This document shows, one piece after another, positions 55,694 through 64,000 of a stretch of 64,000 nt of DNA. Each line of letters opens with the position of its first letter. Within the stretch, counting starts at the first letter, position 1. The notes beneath the pieces were generated by a model. It saw nothing but the letters and a program-made list of their open reading frames with translations, was not told the DNA's origin and ran no database searches. The stretch spans positions 186,001-250,000 of the forward strand of contig JADJMZ010000003.1 of the NCBI GenBank assembly GCA_016709315.1, read 5' to 3'. Position numbers and translations under genes: made by a program. The DNA comes from Ignavibacteria bacterium. GTDB lineage: Bacteria > Bacteroidota > Ignavibacteria > Tepidaquicellales > Tepidaquicellaceae.

Positions 55694-57250
55694 ATGGACG
55701 ATAAAGAAAAGTTTATAAATTCAATAAACGAAGGTTATGCTTTCAAAGGAGATTCTATACTTCTCGGAGGATCAATTTTCAAATCTGAAAACCTCCCCGG
55801 AGTCCATGTCAGACTTCCTTTGAAAACGATGAACAGGCACGGGCTCATAGCAGGTGCAACAGGAACAGGCAAAACCAAAACTCTTCAGATTATATCCGAA
55901 GGTCTGTCTTCAAAATCCATTCCGGTATTAATGATGGACATAAAAGGTGATCTAAGCGGACTTGCGCAGCCGGGTGCTGTAAATCCTAAAATTGATGAAA
56001 GAATGCAGAAGATCGGAGTTCCTTATAATCCTTCAGCTTTTCCTGTCGAGATACTTTCTATTTCAAATGAAAAAGGAGCAAGATTAAGAGCGACTGTTTC
56101 TGAATTCGGTCCGGTTTTATTTTCTAAAATACTTGAACTTAACGATACGCAGTCCGGTCTGGTTGCGATAATTTTCAAATACTGCGATGACAATAAACTT
56201 CCTTTGCTGGATTTGAAAGACTTTAAAAAAATGCTTCAGTTCATGTCTGATGAAGGGAAGAAAGAAATTGAATCTACGTACGGAAAGATATCCACTTCAT
56301 CCACAGGAACCATTCTCAGAAAAGTAATAGAACTTGAACAGCAGCAGGCGGATCTTTTTTTCGGGGAAACTTCTTTTGAAGTTGAAGATCTGTTAAGAAT
56401 TGACAATACAGGGAAAGGCGTTATATCCATAATCAGATTAACTGATATTCAGAATAAACCAAAACTTTTTTCCACCTTTTTACTTTGTCTTCTGGTGGAA
56501 ATTTACAATACATTTCCCGAAGAAGGAGATACGGATGTTCCAAAGCTTGTAATGTTTATTGATGAAGCGCATCTGATATTTCAGGAAGCGTCAAAAGCAC
56601 TTCTCTCGCAGATCGAATCCATAATTAAACTGATCAGATCAAAAGGTGTCGGAATATTCTTCTGTACTCAGAATCCGACTGACATTCCTGACAGTGTACT
56701 GAGTCAGCTGGGAATGAAGGTCCAGCATTCTCTCAGAGCTTTTACCGCGAATGACAGAAAGCAGATCAAACTTATTGCTCAGAATTATCCTATTTCGGAA
56801 TTTTATGATATTGAAGAACTTCTTACATCAATGGGTACGGGTGAAGCCGCTGTAACTGTTTTAAGCGAAAAGGGAAATCCAACTCCTTTGTCGGCAACTC
56901 TTCTTTGCGCTCCGGCTTCAAGGATGGATATTTTAAATGATAATGAGATAAATGATCTGGTATCAAGGTCAAAGATCATTCAGAAATATAATGAAGTTAT
57001 TGACAGGGAAAGCGCTTATGAAATTCTCACGAACAAACTCAATGAAGCAGCAGAGCAGGGAATTAAAACAGAAGAAGATTCTGCAGCAAACAACGGAGGA
57101 AAAGAAGAAAAAAGCACAGTTGAAAAAGTTCTTACAAGCACTACCGCCAGACAGGTCGGACGAACGGTTGCAAGAGAACTGACCAGAGGATTGCTTGGAG
57201 TACTTGGAATCGGCGGAAGCACAAGAAGAAAAAAAACAAGCTGGTTTTAA
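55694..57250 (+). CDS. HerA-like ATPase (DUF853/YjgR family)
   Basis: A 518-residue P-loop protein of the HerA/FtsK superfamily. Walker A is GATGTGKTKTLQ at about 53-64, Walker B is LVMFIDEAHLIF at about 286-297, and FFCTQNPTDIPDSVLSQLG shows the sensor region. DUF853 proteins of this length are widespread single-gene ATPases whose role was not established; a DNA-translocase or helicase activity is inferred from the fold. No NurA nuclease is nearby. The C-terminal tail is lysine- and arginine-rich and ends STRRKKTSWF, which is typical of the family. Confidence 0.87.
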   Translation: MDDKEKFINSINEGYAFKGDSILLGGSIFKSENLPGVHVRLPLKTMNRHGLIAGATGTGKTKTLQIISEGLSSKSIPVLMMDIKGDLSGLAQPGAVNPKIDERMQKIGVPYNPSAFPVEILSISNEKGARLRATVSEFGPVLFSKILELNDTQSGLVAIIFKYCDDNKLPLLDLKDFKKMLQFMSDEGKKEIESTYGKISTSSTGTILRKVIELEQQQADLFFGETSFEVEDLLRIDNTGKGVISIIRLTDIQNKPKLFSTFLLCLLVEIYNTFPEEGDTDVPKLVMFIDEAHLIFQEASKALLSQIESIIKLIRSKGVGIFFCTQNPTDIPDSVLSQLGMKVQHSLRAFTANDRKQIKLIAQNYPISEFYDIEELLTSMGTGEAAVTVLSEKGNPTPLSATLLCAPASRMDILNDNEINDLVSRSKIIQKYNEVIDRESAYEILTNKLNEAAEQGIKTEEDSAANNGGKEEKSTVEKVLTSTTARQVGRTVARELTRGLLGVLGIGGSTRRKKTSWF

Positions 57251-57294
57251 AATAATTCATAAATTTTTTCTAAATTCAATCAAAGGAGAGCTTA

Positions 57295-57501
57295 GTGGAT
57301 GAATTAATAAAAATGGTTGCGGATAAAACAGGCATCTCAGCCGATCAGGCAAAATCTGCCGTTGAAACGGTAATGGGATTCCTGAAAGATAAACTTCCCG
57401 CCGGAATTTCCGAACAGGTCGAAGGACTGATGTCAGGAAAAGACGTTGCCGGAGGTATTGCCGGAATGGCACAGGGAGTTAAAGATAAATTAGGTCTTTA
57501 G
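57295..57501 (+). CDS. Small helical protein of unknown function
   Basis: A 68-residue protein starting at GTG 57295 behind a good AAAGGAGAG ribosome-binding site eight bases upstream. It has an amphipathic pattern: LIKMVADKTGISADQAKSAV, then VMGFLKDKLPAGISEQVEGL, and a glycine-rich tail. I recall similar small proteins of the DUF2267/DUF2780 kind, but the match was made by eye and no function is claimed. It lies 44 bases after the HerA-like gene and is followed by a terminator. Confidence 0.7.
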   Translation: MDELIKMVADKTGISADQAKSAVETVMGFLKDKLPAGISEQVEGLMSGKDVAGGIAGMAQGVKDKLGL

Positions 57502-57513
57502 TCCATTAATTTA

Positions 57514-57541
57514 AAACCCGGATATTAAATCCGGTTTTTTT
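57514..57541 (+). terminator. Rho-independent terminator
   Basis: Hairpin CCGGAT (57518-57523) with ATCCGG (57529-57534), a five-base loop, A residues before it and seven T after it. It lies 12 bases after the stop of the small helical protein. Confidence 0.85.
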
Positions 57542-57581
57542 AAATTTAAAAAAATTTAATATTTAATCTTAAAAATAAAAT

Positions 57582-58019
57582 ATGAAAACAGATTACAAAA
57601 ACTTCTTTAAATTTGTTTCAGCATTATTTATTCTGGCAGCATTGATTATCAGTTGCGGGAAACTCGGTGAACTTACAAGTGACACAAAGACGGACAAACT
57701 TTACTTCTGCGAAAAATATACATCGGGTACTGATGAATGCGAAGGGAAAAGTACCAAATATACTCCCGGACGCCTCACAGTTATGGTTGATATCAGACCT
57801 TCAAAAAAGAAACTCGGAGTTACTAAAGTTAATATCAATATTACTGATCTGAAAAGCGGAGAAGCAGTTGATACTTATCCTTTTGATACAGACTCAGATA
57901 TGGATTATGTCTTTTTTGATGATGTTAATTTTAAAAAACCCGGCAAATACAAAGTCAGCGCTTTAAAACCGGATGGAACAGTTATTGTTTCAAATGAAAT
58001 AGAGATCGTTGATAAATAA
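57582..58019 (+). CDS. Putative lipoprotein
   Basis: A 145-residue protein with a type II signal peptide: a hydrophobic stretch FVSALFILAALIISCGK places the lipid-modified cysteine at residue 25. The mature part has two further cysteines (YFCEKY, TDECEGK) and a beta-rich end (LTVMVDIRPSKKKLGVTKVNINI), which suggests an Ig-like or PPC-type fold. I do not recognise a family. The next gene, a peptidase, lies 33 bases downstream and may share the transcript. Confidence 0.75.
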   Translation: MKTDYKNFFKFVSALFILAALIISCGKLGELTSDTKTDKLYFCEKYTSGTDECEGKSTKYTPGRLTVMVDIRPSKKKLGVTKVNINITDLKSGEAVDTYPFDTDSDMDYVFFDDVNFKKPGKYKVSALKPDGTVIVSNEIEIVDK

Positions 58020-58052
58020 GAAATCCGTTTTAAACAAACCAGAAAAAATTAT

Positions 58053-58913
58053 TTGAATACAAAAAAATATATTTACCCGGTTTTGATTTTATTGAGTCTG
58101 TGCCTTGTGAATTCCTCAATGGCGGACGACAAGAAGAAAAAAACGAAACCTAAAAAAAAGAACATTAATGTTTCATTGCTTTCAGTGTCTCTGAAAATTA
58201 ATGAGATTAGTGCGGATGAGGAATTTTCTGTCATCAGATCTGAGGCAGTGAACGAATGGTATCCTCTTATGAGAAAAGTCAGGGACGGTAATATCAGCAG
58301 GCAGAATGCTGTTGATTCGATGAATAAAGTTACAAACGCACTCTGGGATTACATGGAATTAAATGTTAAGAAAAAAAAAGTAAAGAAATATTCAGATGAT
58401 GAATGGGTGTTTCCTGTAAAAGGATATGATGCAAACGCCATCGGAGGTTCGGGCGGAAGCGGTTACATTACTTCAGGATTTGATTTCTTTGAAATAAATT
58501 CAGGAGGTCATCCGGCTCAGGATATTTTTATAGCTGACAGAAATCAGGACTGCATTGATGATGTAACAGGCAATGAAGTTGAAATAATATCAATGAGCGG
58601 AGGAGTAGTTGTAGAGACTCGCAAGAACTGGGATAATACAATGATGGACATCAGAGGAGGGAACATTGTTTATGTCTATGATAATTATACAAACGGACTG
58701 TTTTATTATGCTCATCTGAAAGATGTTAAGGTTAATATTGGAGATTTTGTTAAACCGGGAACTGTTCTCGGAATATTAGGCAGAACGGGCAAGAATGCAT
58801 ATCCTTCAAGATCCCCGACTCATCTTCATATTATGTATGTCAGATCACATGATGGCGAAATAATTCCCGAAAATCTTTACAGCGACCTTTTAAAAGCAAA
58901 ACCCTTACAATAA
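58053..58913 (+). CDS. M23-family (LytM-like) metallopeptidase
   Basis: A 286-residue exported protein starting at TTG. A signal peptide (PVLILLSLCLVNSSMA) precedes a lysine-rich segment, a helical region of about 80 residues and the M23 domain. Zinc ligands are visible: His-x3-Asp in GHPAQDIF at about 152-159, HLK in LFYYAHLKDV, and the His-x-His in THLHIMYV near 262. An insertion with DRNQDCIDDVTGNEV interrupts the usual order. It would cut peptidoglycan cross-links or act as an inactive regulator, but the full ligand set argues for activity. The stop directly precedes guaB. Confidence 0.85.
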   Translation: MNTKKYIYPVLILLSLCLVNSSMADDKKKKTKPKKKNINVSLLSVSLKINEISADEEFSVIRSEAVNEWYPLMRKVRDGNISRQNAVDSMNKVTNALWDYMELNVKKKKVKKYSDDEWVFPVKGYDANAIGGSGGSGYITSGFDFFEINSGGHPAQDIFIADRNQDCIDDVTGNEVEIISMSGGVVVETRKNWDNTMMDIRGGNIVYVYDNYTNGLFYYAHLKDVKVNIGDFVKPGTVLGILGRTGKNAYPSRSPTHLHIMYVRSHDGEIIPENLYSDLLKAKPLQ

Positions 58914-60390
<1,477 letters not shown>

Positions 60391-60487
60391 GTGTGTTGAG
60401 TGTGTGGAGTGTATGGAGTGTGTGGAGTGTGTAGAGTGTGTTGAGTGTGTAGAGTGTGTAGAGTGTGTTGAGTGTGTGGAGTGCGGA
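60391..60487 (+). repeat. 9-bp tandem repeat, GTGTGTNGA
   Basis: Ten head-to-tail copies of GTGTGTNGA (N mostly T, G or A; one copy reads GTGTATGGA) run from 60391 to 60480, with a partial copy to 60487. The tract begins directly after the guaB stop codon and contains no gene. The purine/pyrimidine skew is strong on this strand. Confidence 0.95.
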
Positions 60488-60528
60488 GGTTTTAAAAATT
60501 TAATTTTTATATAGAAATATTTAGTACA

Positions 60529-60609
60529 TTTAATTCATAATTTAATTCATAATTTAATTCATAATTTAATTCATAATTTAATTCATAATTTAATTCATAA
60601 TTTAATTCA
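60529..60609 (+). repeat. 12-bp tandem repeat, TTTAATTCATAA
   Basis: Six perfect copies of TTTAATTCATAA (60529-60600) plus nine bases of a seventh. The tract ends nine bases before the ATG of the DinB gene at 60619, so it sits within its leader or promoter region. Copy-number change could alter spacing of control sites; that is inference. Confidence 0.95.
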
Positions 60610-60618
60610 ATAATAACT

Positions 60619-61119
60619 ATGTACACATCAATAGATCAATTTCAGAAAGACTGGAAATACGAAAGCGGTTCGACCATAAAACTTTTTGAATATTTAACTG
60701 ATGAATCTTTGAATCAGAAGATCACTCCTGACGGTAGATCACTGGGATTCATCGCCTGGCACATAGTACAGACCATACCTGAAATGCTTGGCAGTACCGG
60801 ATTGAATATTGATGGACCGGCTGCTGATTCGGTAGTTCCGGTATCAGCAGTTGAAATAAATAAAGCTTTTAAAACAGCATCGGATTCTCTGACTGATCAG
60901 TTAAAGAAAAACTGGACAGATGAATCTCTGGAAACTGAAGATAGTATGTACGGCGAAACGTGGAAAAAAGGAATGACACTCTCCGCACTTATACTTCATC
61001 AGGCGCATCACAGAGGTCAGATGACCGTTCTTATGAGACAAGCCGGTCTGAAAGTAACGGGAATTTACGGTCCTTCGAAAGAAGAGTGGGAAGCTATGGG
61101 TATGAAAGCATTGGATTAA
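60619..61119 (+). CDS. DinB-family protein
   Basis: A 166-residue four-helix-bundle protein of the DinB/YfiT superfamily. The metal-binding His positions are visible: AWHIVQTIPEM at about 48-58 and LHQAHHRGQMTVLMRQAG at about 130-147. Members bind a divalent metal and some are thiol transferases; most are not characterised. Its close tie to the tandem repeat just upstream is the notable point. The last line, YGPSKEEWEAMG, is the common end of this subgroup. Confidence 0.85.
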   Translation: MYTSIDQFQKDWKYESGSTIKLFEYLTDESLNQKITPDGRSLGFIAWHIVQTIPEMLGSTGLNIDGPAADSVVPVSAVEINKAFKTASDSLTDQLKKNWTDESLETEDSMYGETWKKGMTLSALILHQAHHRGQMTVLMRQAGLKVTGIYGPSKEEWEAMGMKALD

Positions 61120-61215
61120 TCTTTAACTTTAGGAATTTTATAGTTTCAAAATATATTCTAAATTGCATTAACTAAACCTATTTAAACCAAACTAAATCTA
61201 ACTAAATTAATTTAT

Positions 61216-61923
61216 ATGAATCAAACTCAGAATTATACAGGAGCGGTTGAATCATCATTTTCAACAGCGACAACACGTAAGTTCCTTTTAAATGTCTATA
61301 ACTGGATGGCAATGGGACTTGCTATCACCGGAGTCATAGCTTATGGAATTTCAAAATCAAGTTTTGTAGAAACACTTTATACTAATTCATTCCTGTTAAT
61401 CGGTATTGTAATTCTTCAGCTTGCTGTTGTAATGGGATTAACTTTCGCAATCAATAAAATCCCTGCAGGTGTGGCAATAGGAGGGTTTTTTCTTTATTCT
61501 GCCCTGACAGGTATTACAATGTCAGCAATATTTTTAGTTTATACCGGCACTTCAATAGCATCAACATTTTTTATCTGCGCAGGAATGTTCGGTGCGGTAA
61601 GCGCTTTCGGATATCTTACAAAAATGGATCTTTCAAAATTCGGAACGTTTTTCTTCATGGCATTAATTGGTCTGATCATTGCATCCGTAGTAAACATATT
61701 TTTGAAGAGTACTATGATGAATTATATAATCAGTTATGCAGGAGTTATAATCTTCGTAGGATTAACAGCTTATGATACTCAAAAAATTAAAAGGATGAGT
61801 CAGTCAACCGATGTAGATACTGAGCAGGGAAAGAAAAGCGCCGTATTCGGATCGCTGATGCTGTATCTTGATTTCATTAATATGTTTATGTTTTTAATGA
61901 GAATATTCGGAGACAGGAAATAA
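61216..61923 (+). CDS. Bax inhibitor-1/YccA family membrane protein
   Basis: A 235-residue protein with seven membrane helices and the family's motifs: a short N-terminal part with FLLNVYNWMAMGLAITG, YSALTGITMSAIF and the C-terminal FVGLTAYDTQKIKRM, with Asp in the pore-gating position. Bacterial members such as YetJ are pH-sensitive calcium leak channels. It has its own leader of about 95 bases, rich in AACTAAA-like words. A tract of short repeats follows it. Confidence 0.92.
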   Translation: MNQTQNYTGAVESSFSTATTRKFLLNVYNWMAMGLAITGVIAYGISKSSFVETLYTNSFLLIGIVILQLAVVMGLTFAINKIPAGVAIGGFFLYSALTGITMSAIFLVYTGTSIASTFFICAGMFGAVSAFGYLTKMDLSKFGTFFFMALIGLIIASVVNIFLKSTMMNYIISYAGVIIFVGLTAYDTQKIKRMSQSTDVDTEQGKKSAVFGSLMLYLDFINMFMFLMRIFGDRK

Positions 61924-61993
61924 ACAGTTAGCAGTTAGACAATTAGCAGTTAGCAGTATTGCACTTTAAAAATTAAGAAATTTTAAAATTTTT

Positions 61994-62121
61994 TTCATAA
62001 TTCATAATTCATAATTCATAATTCATAATTCATAATTCATAATTCATAATTCATAATTCATAATTCATAATTCATAATTCATAATTCATAATTCATAATT
62101 CATAATTCATAATTCATAATT
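61994..62121 (+). repeat. 7-bp tandem repeat, TTCATAA, 18 copies
   Basis: Eighteen perfect copies of TTCATAA from 61994 to 62119, with two more bases of the next. It fills the space between the end of the Bax-inhibitor gene (plus strand) and the end of the NlpC/P60 gene (minus strand). Just before it, at 61923-61955, the heptamer CAGTTAG is repeated in broken form. The unit is contained in the 12-bp unit at 60529. Confidence 0.97.
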
Positions 62122-62124
62122 GAT

Positions 62125-63021
62125 TCAGTTCCATCTTCTCACAACAAATCTTTTTCTATCAGAAGAGCCCCAGTCATTGACCGGGGTTCTTTCTTTTAAT
62201 ATGCTTTTTAATCTTAATAAAAGATTACTTTTGTGAACACCCTGATCCGGTGTGCTTTCTATGACAGTATTCTGATCAATGACTATTATCACATGTCCGC
62301 TCCAGACTATCAGATCAAGCGGTTGTAGCAATTCGGCTATCTGCCCGGCATTCATTCCTGCAATATCTACTCCTTCGCCGTAAGTTATAAGAGATGAAGT
62401 GTTTCTCGGAGTCGAGCCGTTTGTCGTCTGATAGATCAGACCCGAACAGTCAACTCCTTTCAGCATCCAGTTATCTCTTGTGCTGTTGCTTATTTCATCT
62501 GAAGGTTTATAAAATTCAAGTAACTGTTCAATGCCGTCCCCGCAATTTCCTCCCCACATATACTGATATCCTTCCAGAGAATTCATCGCTGAAATAATTT
62601 CTTCTCTTGAAGGAATAATCTTAACTCTGTTTTCAGGAAGCGTATCAAGAGTTTTTACAAATCTGCTGTCAATGAAAAGACCGGCAGAATTATAAGGATA
62701 ATCATCTGTTCGTATTCTGTAAATGCTGTGATCTGCTTTCACTGTCTCGTCGAGAACTTCAAATACTGTATTAGGCAATGCTATGAACTCCATCTCCCTT
62801 ATAAGACCTTTATTATCAGTCTTTACGCTTTTTCCTCCTCTGCCGCCGAAAACAGATTCGAAATCATCTGTATTCAGGACTGGTGTATTTATGACTGCGA
62901 TAGCATATTTCGGAATTTTATACTCTTCTGCATGAAGCGAACAGCAGTAAACGAGTAATGAAACCATTAAAAATAAACTCTTTGAAAAATAACAGGTTAT
63001 GCAAAATCTTTTCTTAAACAT
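62125..63021 (-). CDS. NlpC/P60-family peptidase (C40)
   Basis: A 298-residue exported protein, the only confident minus-strand gene in the window. A long N-terminal region with a hydrophobic core (LFLMVSLLVYCCSLHA) acts as signal peptide; then comes a beta-rich region (about 40-125) and a C40 domain with the catalytic Cys in GVDCSGLIYQTT at about 190-201 and His in WSGHVIIVIDQNTVIES. It would cut peptide bonds in the cell wall stem peptide. It starts 61 bases from marC, in divergent orientation. Confidence 0.87.
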   Translation of the reverse strand: MFKKRFCITCYFSKSLFLMVSLLVYCCSLHAEEYKIPKYAIAVINTPVLNTDDFESVFGGRGGKSVKTDNKGLIREMEFIALPNTVFEVLDETVKADHSIYRIRTDDYPYNSAGLFIDSRFVKTLDTLPENRVKIIPSREEIISAMNSLEGYQYMWGGNCGDGIEQLLEFYKPSDEISNSTRDNWMLKGVDCSGLIYQTTNGSTPRNTSSLITYGEGVDIAGMNAGQIAELLQPLDLIVWSGHVIIVIDQNTVIESTPDQGVHKSNLLLRLKSILKERTPVNDWGSSDRKRFVVRRWN

Positions 63022-63082
63022 CTTATATGATTGTTAAAATTTTTTATTAATATTAAATTGAATAAAATATTAATTCCGTTCA
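63022..63082. promoter_or_regulatory. Divergent promoter region
   Basis: The 61 bases between two gene starts that point away from each other must hold promoter elements for at least one of them. The sequence is almost all A and T; no single box can be picked with confidence. Confidence 0.35.
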
Positions 63083-63667
63083 ATGGATTTTGAAATTATA
63101 CTTCTTGCTTTTATTCCCTTGCTTGTCGCATTCGATGCGGTTGGAATAGTCCCTATGTATCTTGGACTGACATCAGGAATCAGCGATCATGAAAAAAAGA
63201 AACTTGTTCTGAACGCTACTATGACCGCATTTATAATTTGCGTTTTATTTTTATTCATAGGTAATGCAGTGATTAAATTTCTGGGTATTACTGTAAATGA
63301 TTTCAGAATTGCAGGAGGACTAATTCTTCTTATCATTTCAATCAGCGATCTGCTATTTTATGAATCAAGAATTCGGGGCGTTAAACAGGAAGACATCGGG
63401 GTTGTACCGATAGGAATTCCTCTCATAGCCGGACCTGCGGTACTGACTACTATCCTTATCAGCAGGGATGCATTCGGAATTTATATAACTGTAATTTCTT
63501 TGCTTATAAATCTGATTATTATGTATCTGTGTCTTGCAAATGCCGGCTTCATTAAAAAAATAATGGGTGAAGCAGGATCAAAGGCGTTTGCAAAAGTAGC
63601 TTCGCTATTCCTTGCTGCTATCGCTGTAATGATGATCAGAACGGGTTTAACTAATACTATAAATTAA
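63083..63667 (+). CDS. MarC family membrane protein
   Basis: A 194-residue integral membrane protein with six hydrophobic helices. The pattern FIPLLVAFDAVGIVPMYLGLT at the start and VVPIGIPLIAGPAVLTTIL at about 113-131 are the marks of the MarC/UPF0056 family. The transported compound, if any, is unknown. The gene is well separated in orientation from the peptidase and may share a leader with it. Confidence 0.9.
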   Translation: MDFEIILLAFIPLLVAFDAVGIVPMYLGLTSGISDHEKKKLVLNATMTAFIICVLFLFIGNAVIKFLGITVNDFRIAGGLILLIISISDLLFYESRIRGVKQEDIGVVPIGIPLIAGPAVLTTILISRDAFGIYITVISLLINLIIMYLCLANAGFIKKIMGEAGSKAFAKVASLFLAAIAVMMIRTGLTNTIN

Positions 63668-63676
63668 AAAATAATT

Positions 63677-64000
63677 ATGTCAAAGTTAAAATTTTTTGTT
63701 TTTGTTTTGTTTATGATAATTTCAGTTTCTGAGATCAGGTCTCAGGTATTTATAAATGAAATAATGTACGGTCCCGTTTCTCCGAATAAAGAATGGTATG
63801 AATTGTATAATTCAGGAGCTGTCCCGGTCAATATTCAGAACTGGAAATGGAGAGATGCTGCCACTAGTAATCCGATCAGGACAATTACAACATCATCAGT
63901 TGAAATTCCTGCAAACTCTTTTGTTCTTGTCTGTGAAGATACGGCAAATGTAAGGACTGTTTTTCCGGGGATATCCGGAATACTAGTACAGTCAGTAGGA
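63677..64000 (+). CDS. Secreted lamin-tail-domain protein (partial, runs off the end)
   Basis: The first 108 residues of a secreted protein starting at ATG 63677 and open to the end of the window. A signal peptide (FFVFVLFMIISVSEIRSQ) is followed by VFINEIMYGPVSPNKEWYEL and LYNSGAVPVNIQNWKWRDA, the start of a lamin-tail (LTD) domain, and PANSFVLVCEDTANV. Such proteins in this group often end in a T9SS sorting domain; the end is outside the window. Confidence 0.8.
   Translation, partial: MSKLKFFVFVLFMIISVSEIRSQVFINEIMYGPVSPNKEWYELYNSGAVPVNIQNWKWRDAATSNPIRTITTSSVEIPANSFVLVCEDTANVRTVFPGISGILVQSVG

Noticed and set aside
60529..62121. CRISPR-like array
   Set aside because: The repeats are 7 and 12 bases long and directly head to tail with no spacers, and no cas genes are present.

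Overview
The window is low-GC DNA from a member of the Bacteroidota/Ignavibacteria side of the FCB group. Two secreted proteins (51464-53956 and 54201-55295) end in the type IX secretion sorting domain with the NYPNPFNP signature, which in this form is most familiar from Ignavibacteria and related Chlorobi-side lineages. TTG and GTG starts are frequent, which also fits. The lineage is inferred from these traits and not from a marker gene.

Positions 1 to about 51200 form one co-directional polysaccharide biosynthesis locus of about 45 genes, with gaps of mostly 0-100 bp and many ATGA-type overlaps. It holds about 20 glycosyltransferases: nine clear GT4, one further GT-B, five GT2, three polytopic GT-C-like proteins, one CgeB-like enzyme and one PglC-like initiating phosphoglycosyl transferase. 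It also holds three DegT aminotransferases (one recognisable as WecE), a UDP-glucuronate 4-epimerase-type SDR and a membrane-bound UDP-HexNAc 4,6-dehydratase (PglF/CapD type). Decoration genes are plentiful: three asparagine-synthetase-like amidotransferases, a sulfotransferase, four SAM methyltransferase-like proteins plus a CmcI-like one, two left-handed beta-helix acyltransferases, a GNAT enzyme, a formyltransferase-like protein, two NodB-like deacetylases, an AMP-ligase of the PaaK/CapK type and a cupin. One O-antigen ligase/polymerase-type protein (32430-33767) is present. No Wzx flippase or ABC exporter is visible. The locus ends with a PglE/PglC/PglF-like module and a Wzi-like outer-membrane barrel.

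From about 51400 the genes are more ordinary. They are two T9SS cargo proteins, a HerA-like ATPase with a small helical protein, a lipoprotein, an M23 peptidase, guaB, a DinB protein, a Bax-inhibitor-1 protein, an NlpC/P60 peptidase on the minus strand, MarC, and the start of a secreted lamin-tail protein. Two rho-independent terminators and three AT- or GT-rich tandem repeat tracts lie here.

The most important caution concerns reading frames. At least eight genes are broken by single-base indels and one by an in-frame stop. Six of the eight indels look like one base missing from an A or T homopolymer, and even guaB is split. This points to uncorrected sequencing error more than to real gene decay, so the broken genes should be read as probably intact until checked. 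The most interesting biology is a heavily decorated, probably amidated polysaccharide encoded next to a T9SS cargo set. It could serve as surface glycan or as the lipopolysaccharide anchor for T9SS proteins, but that link is inference.
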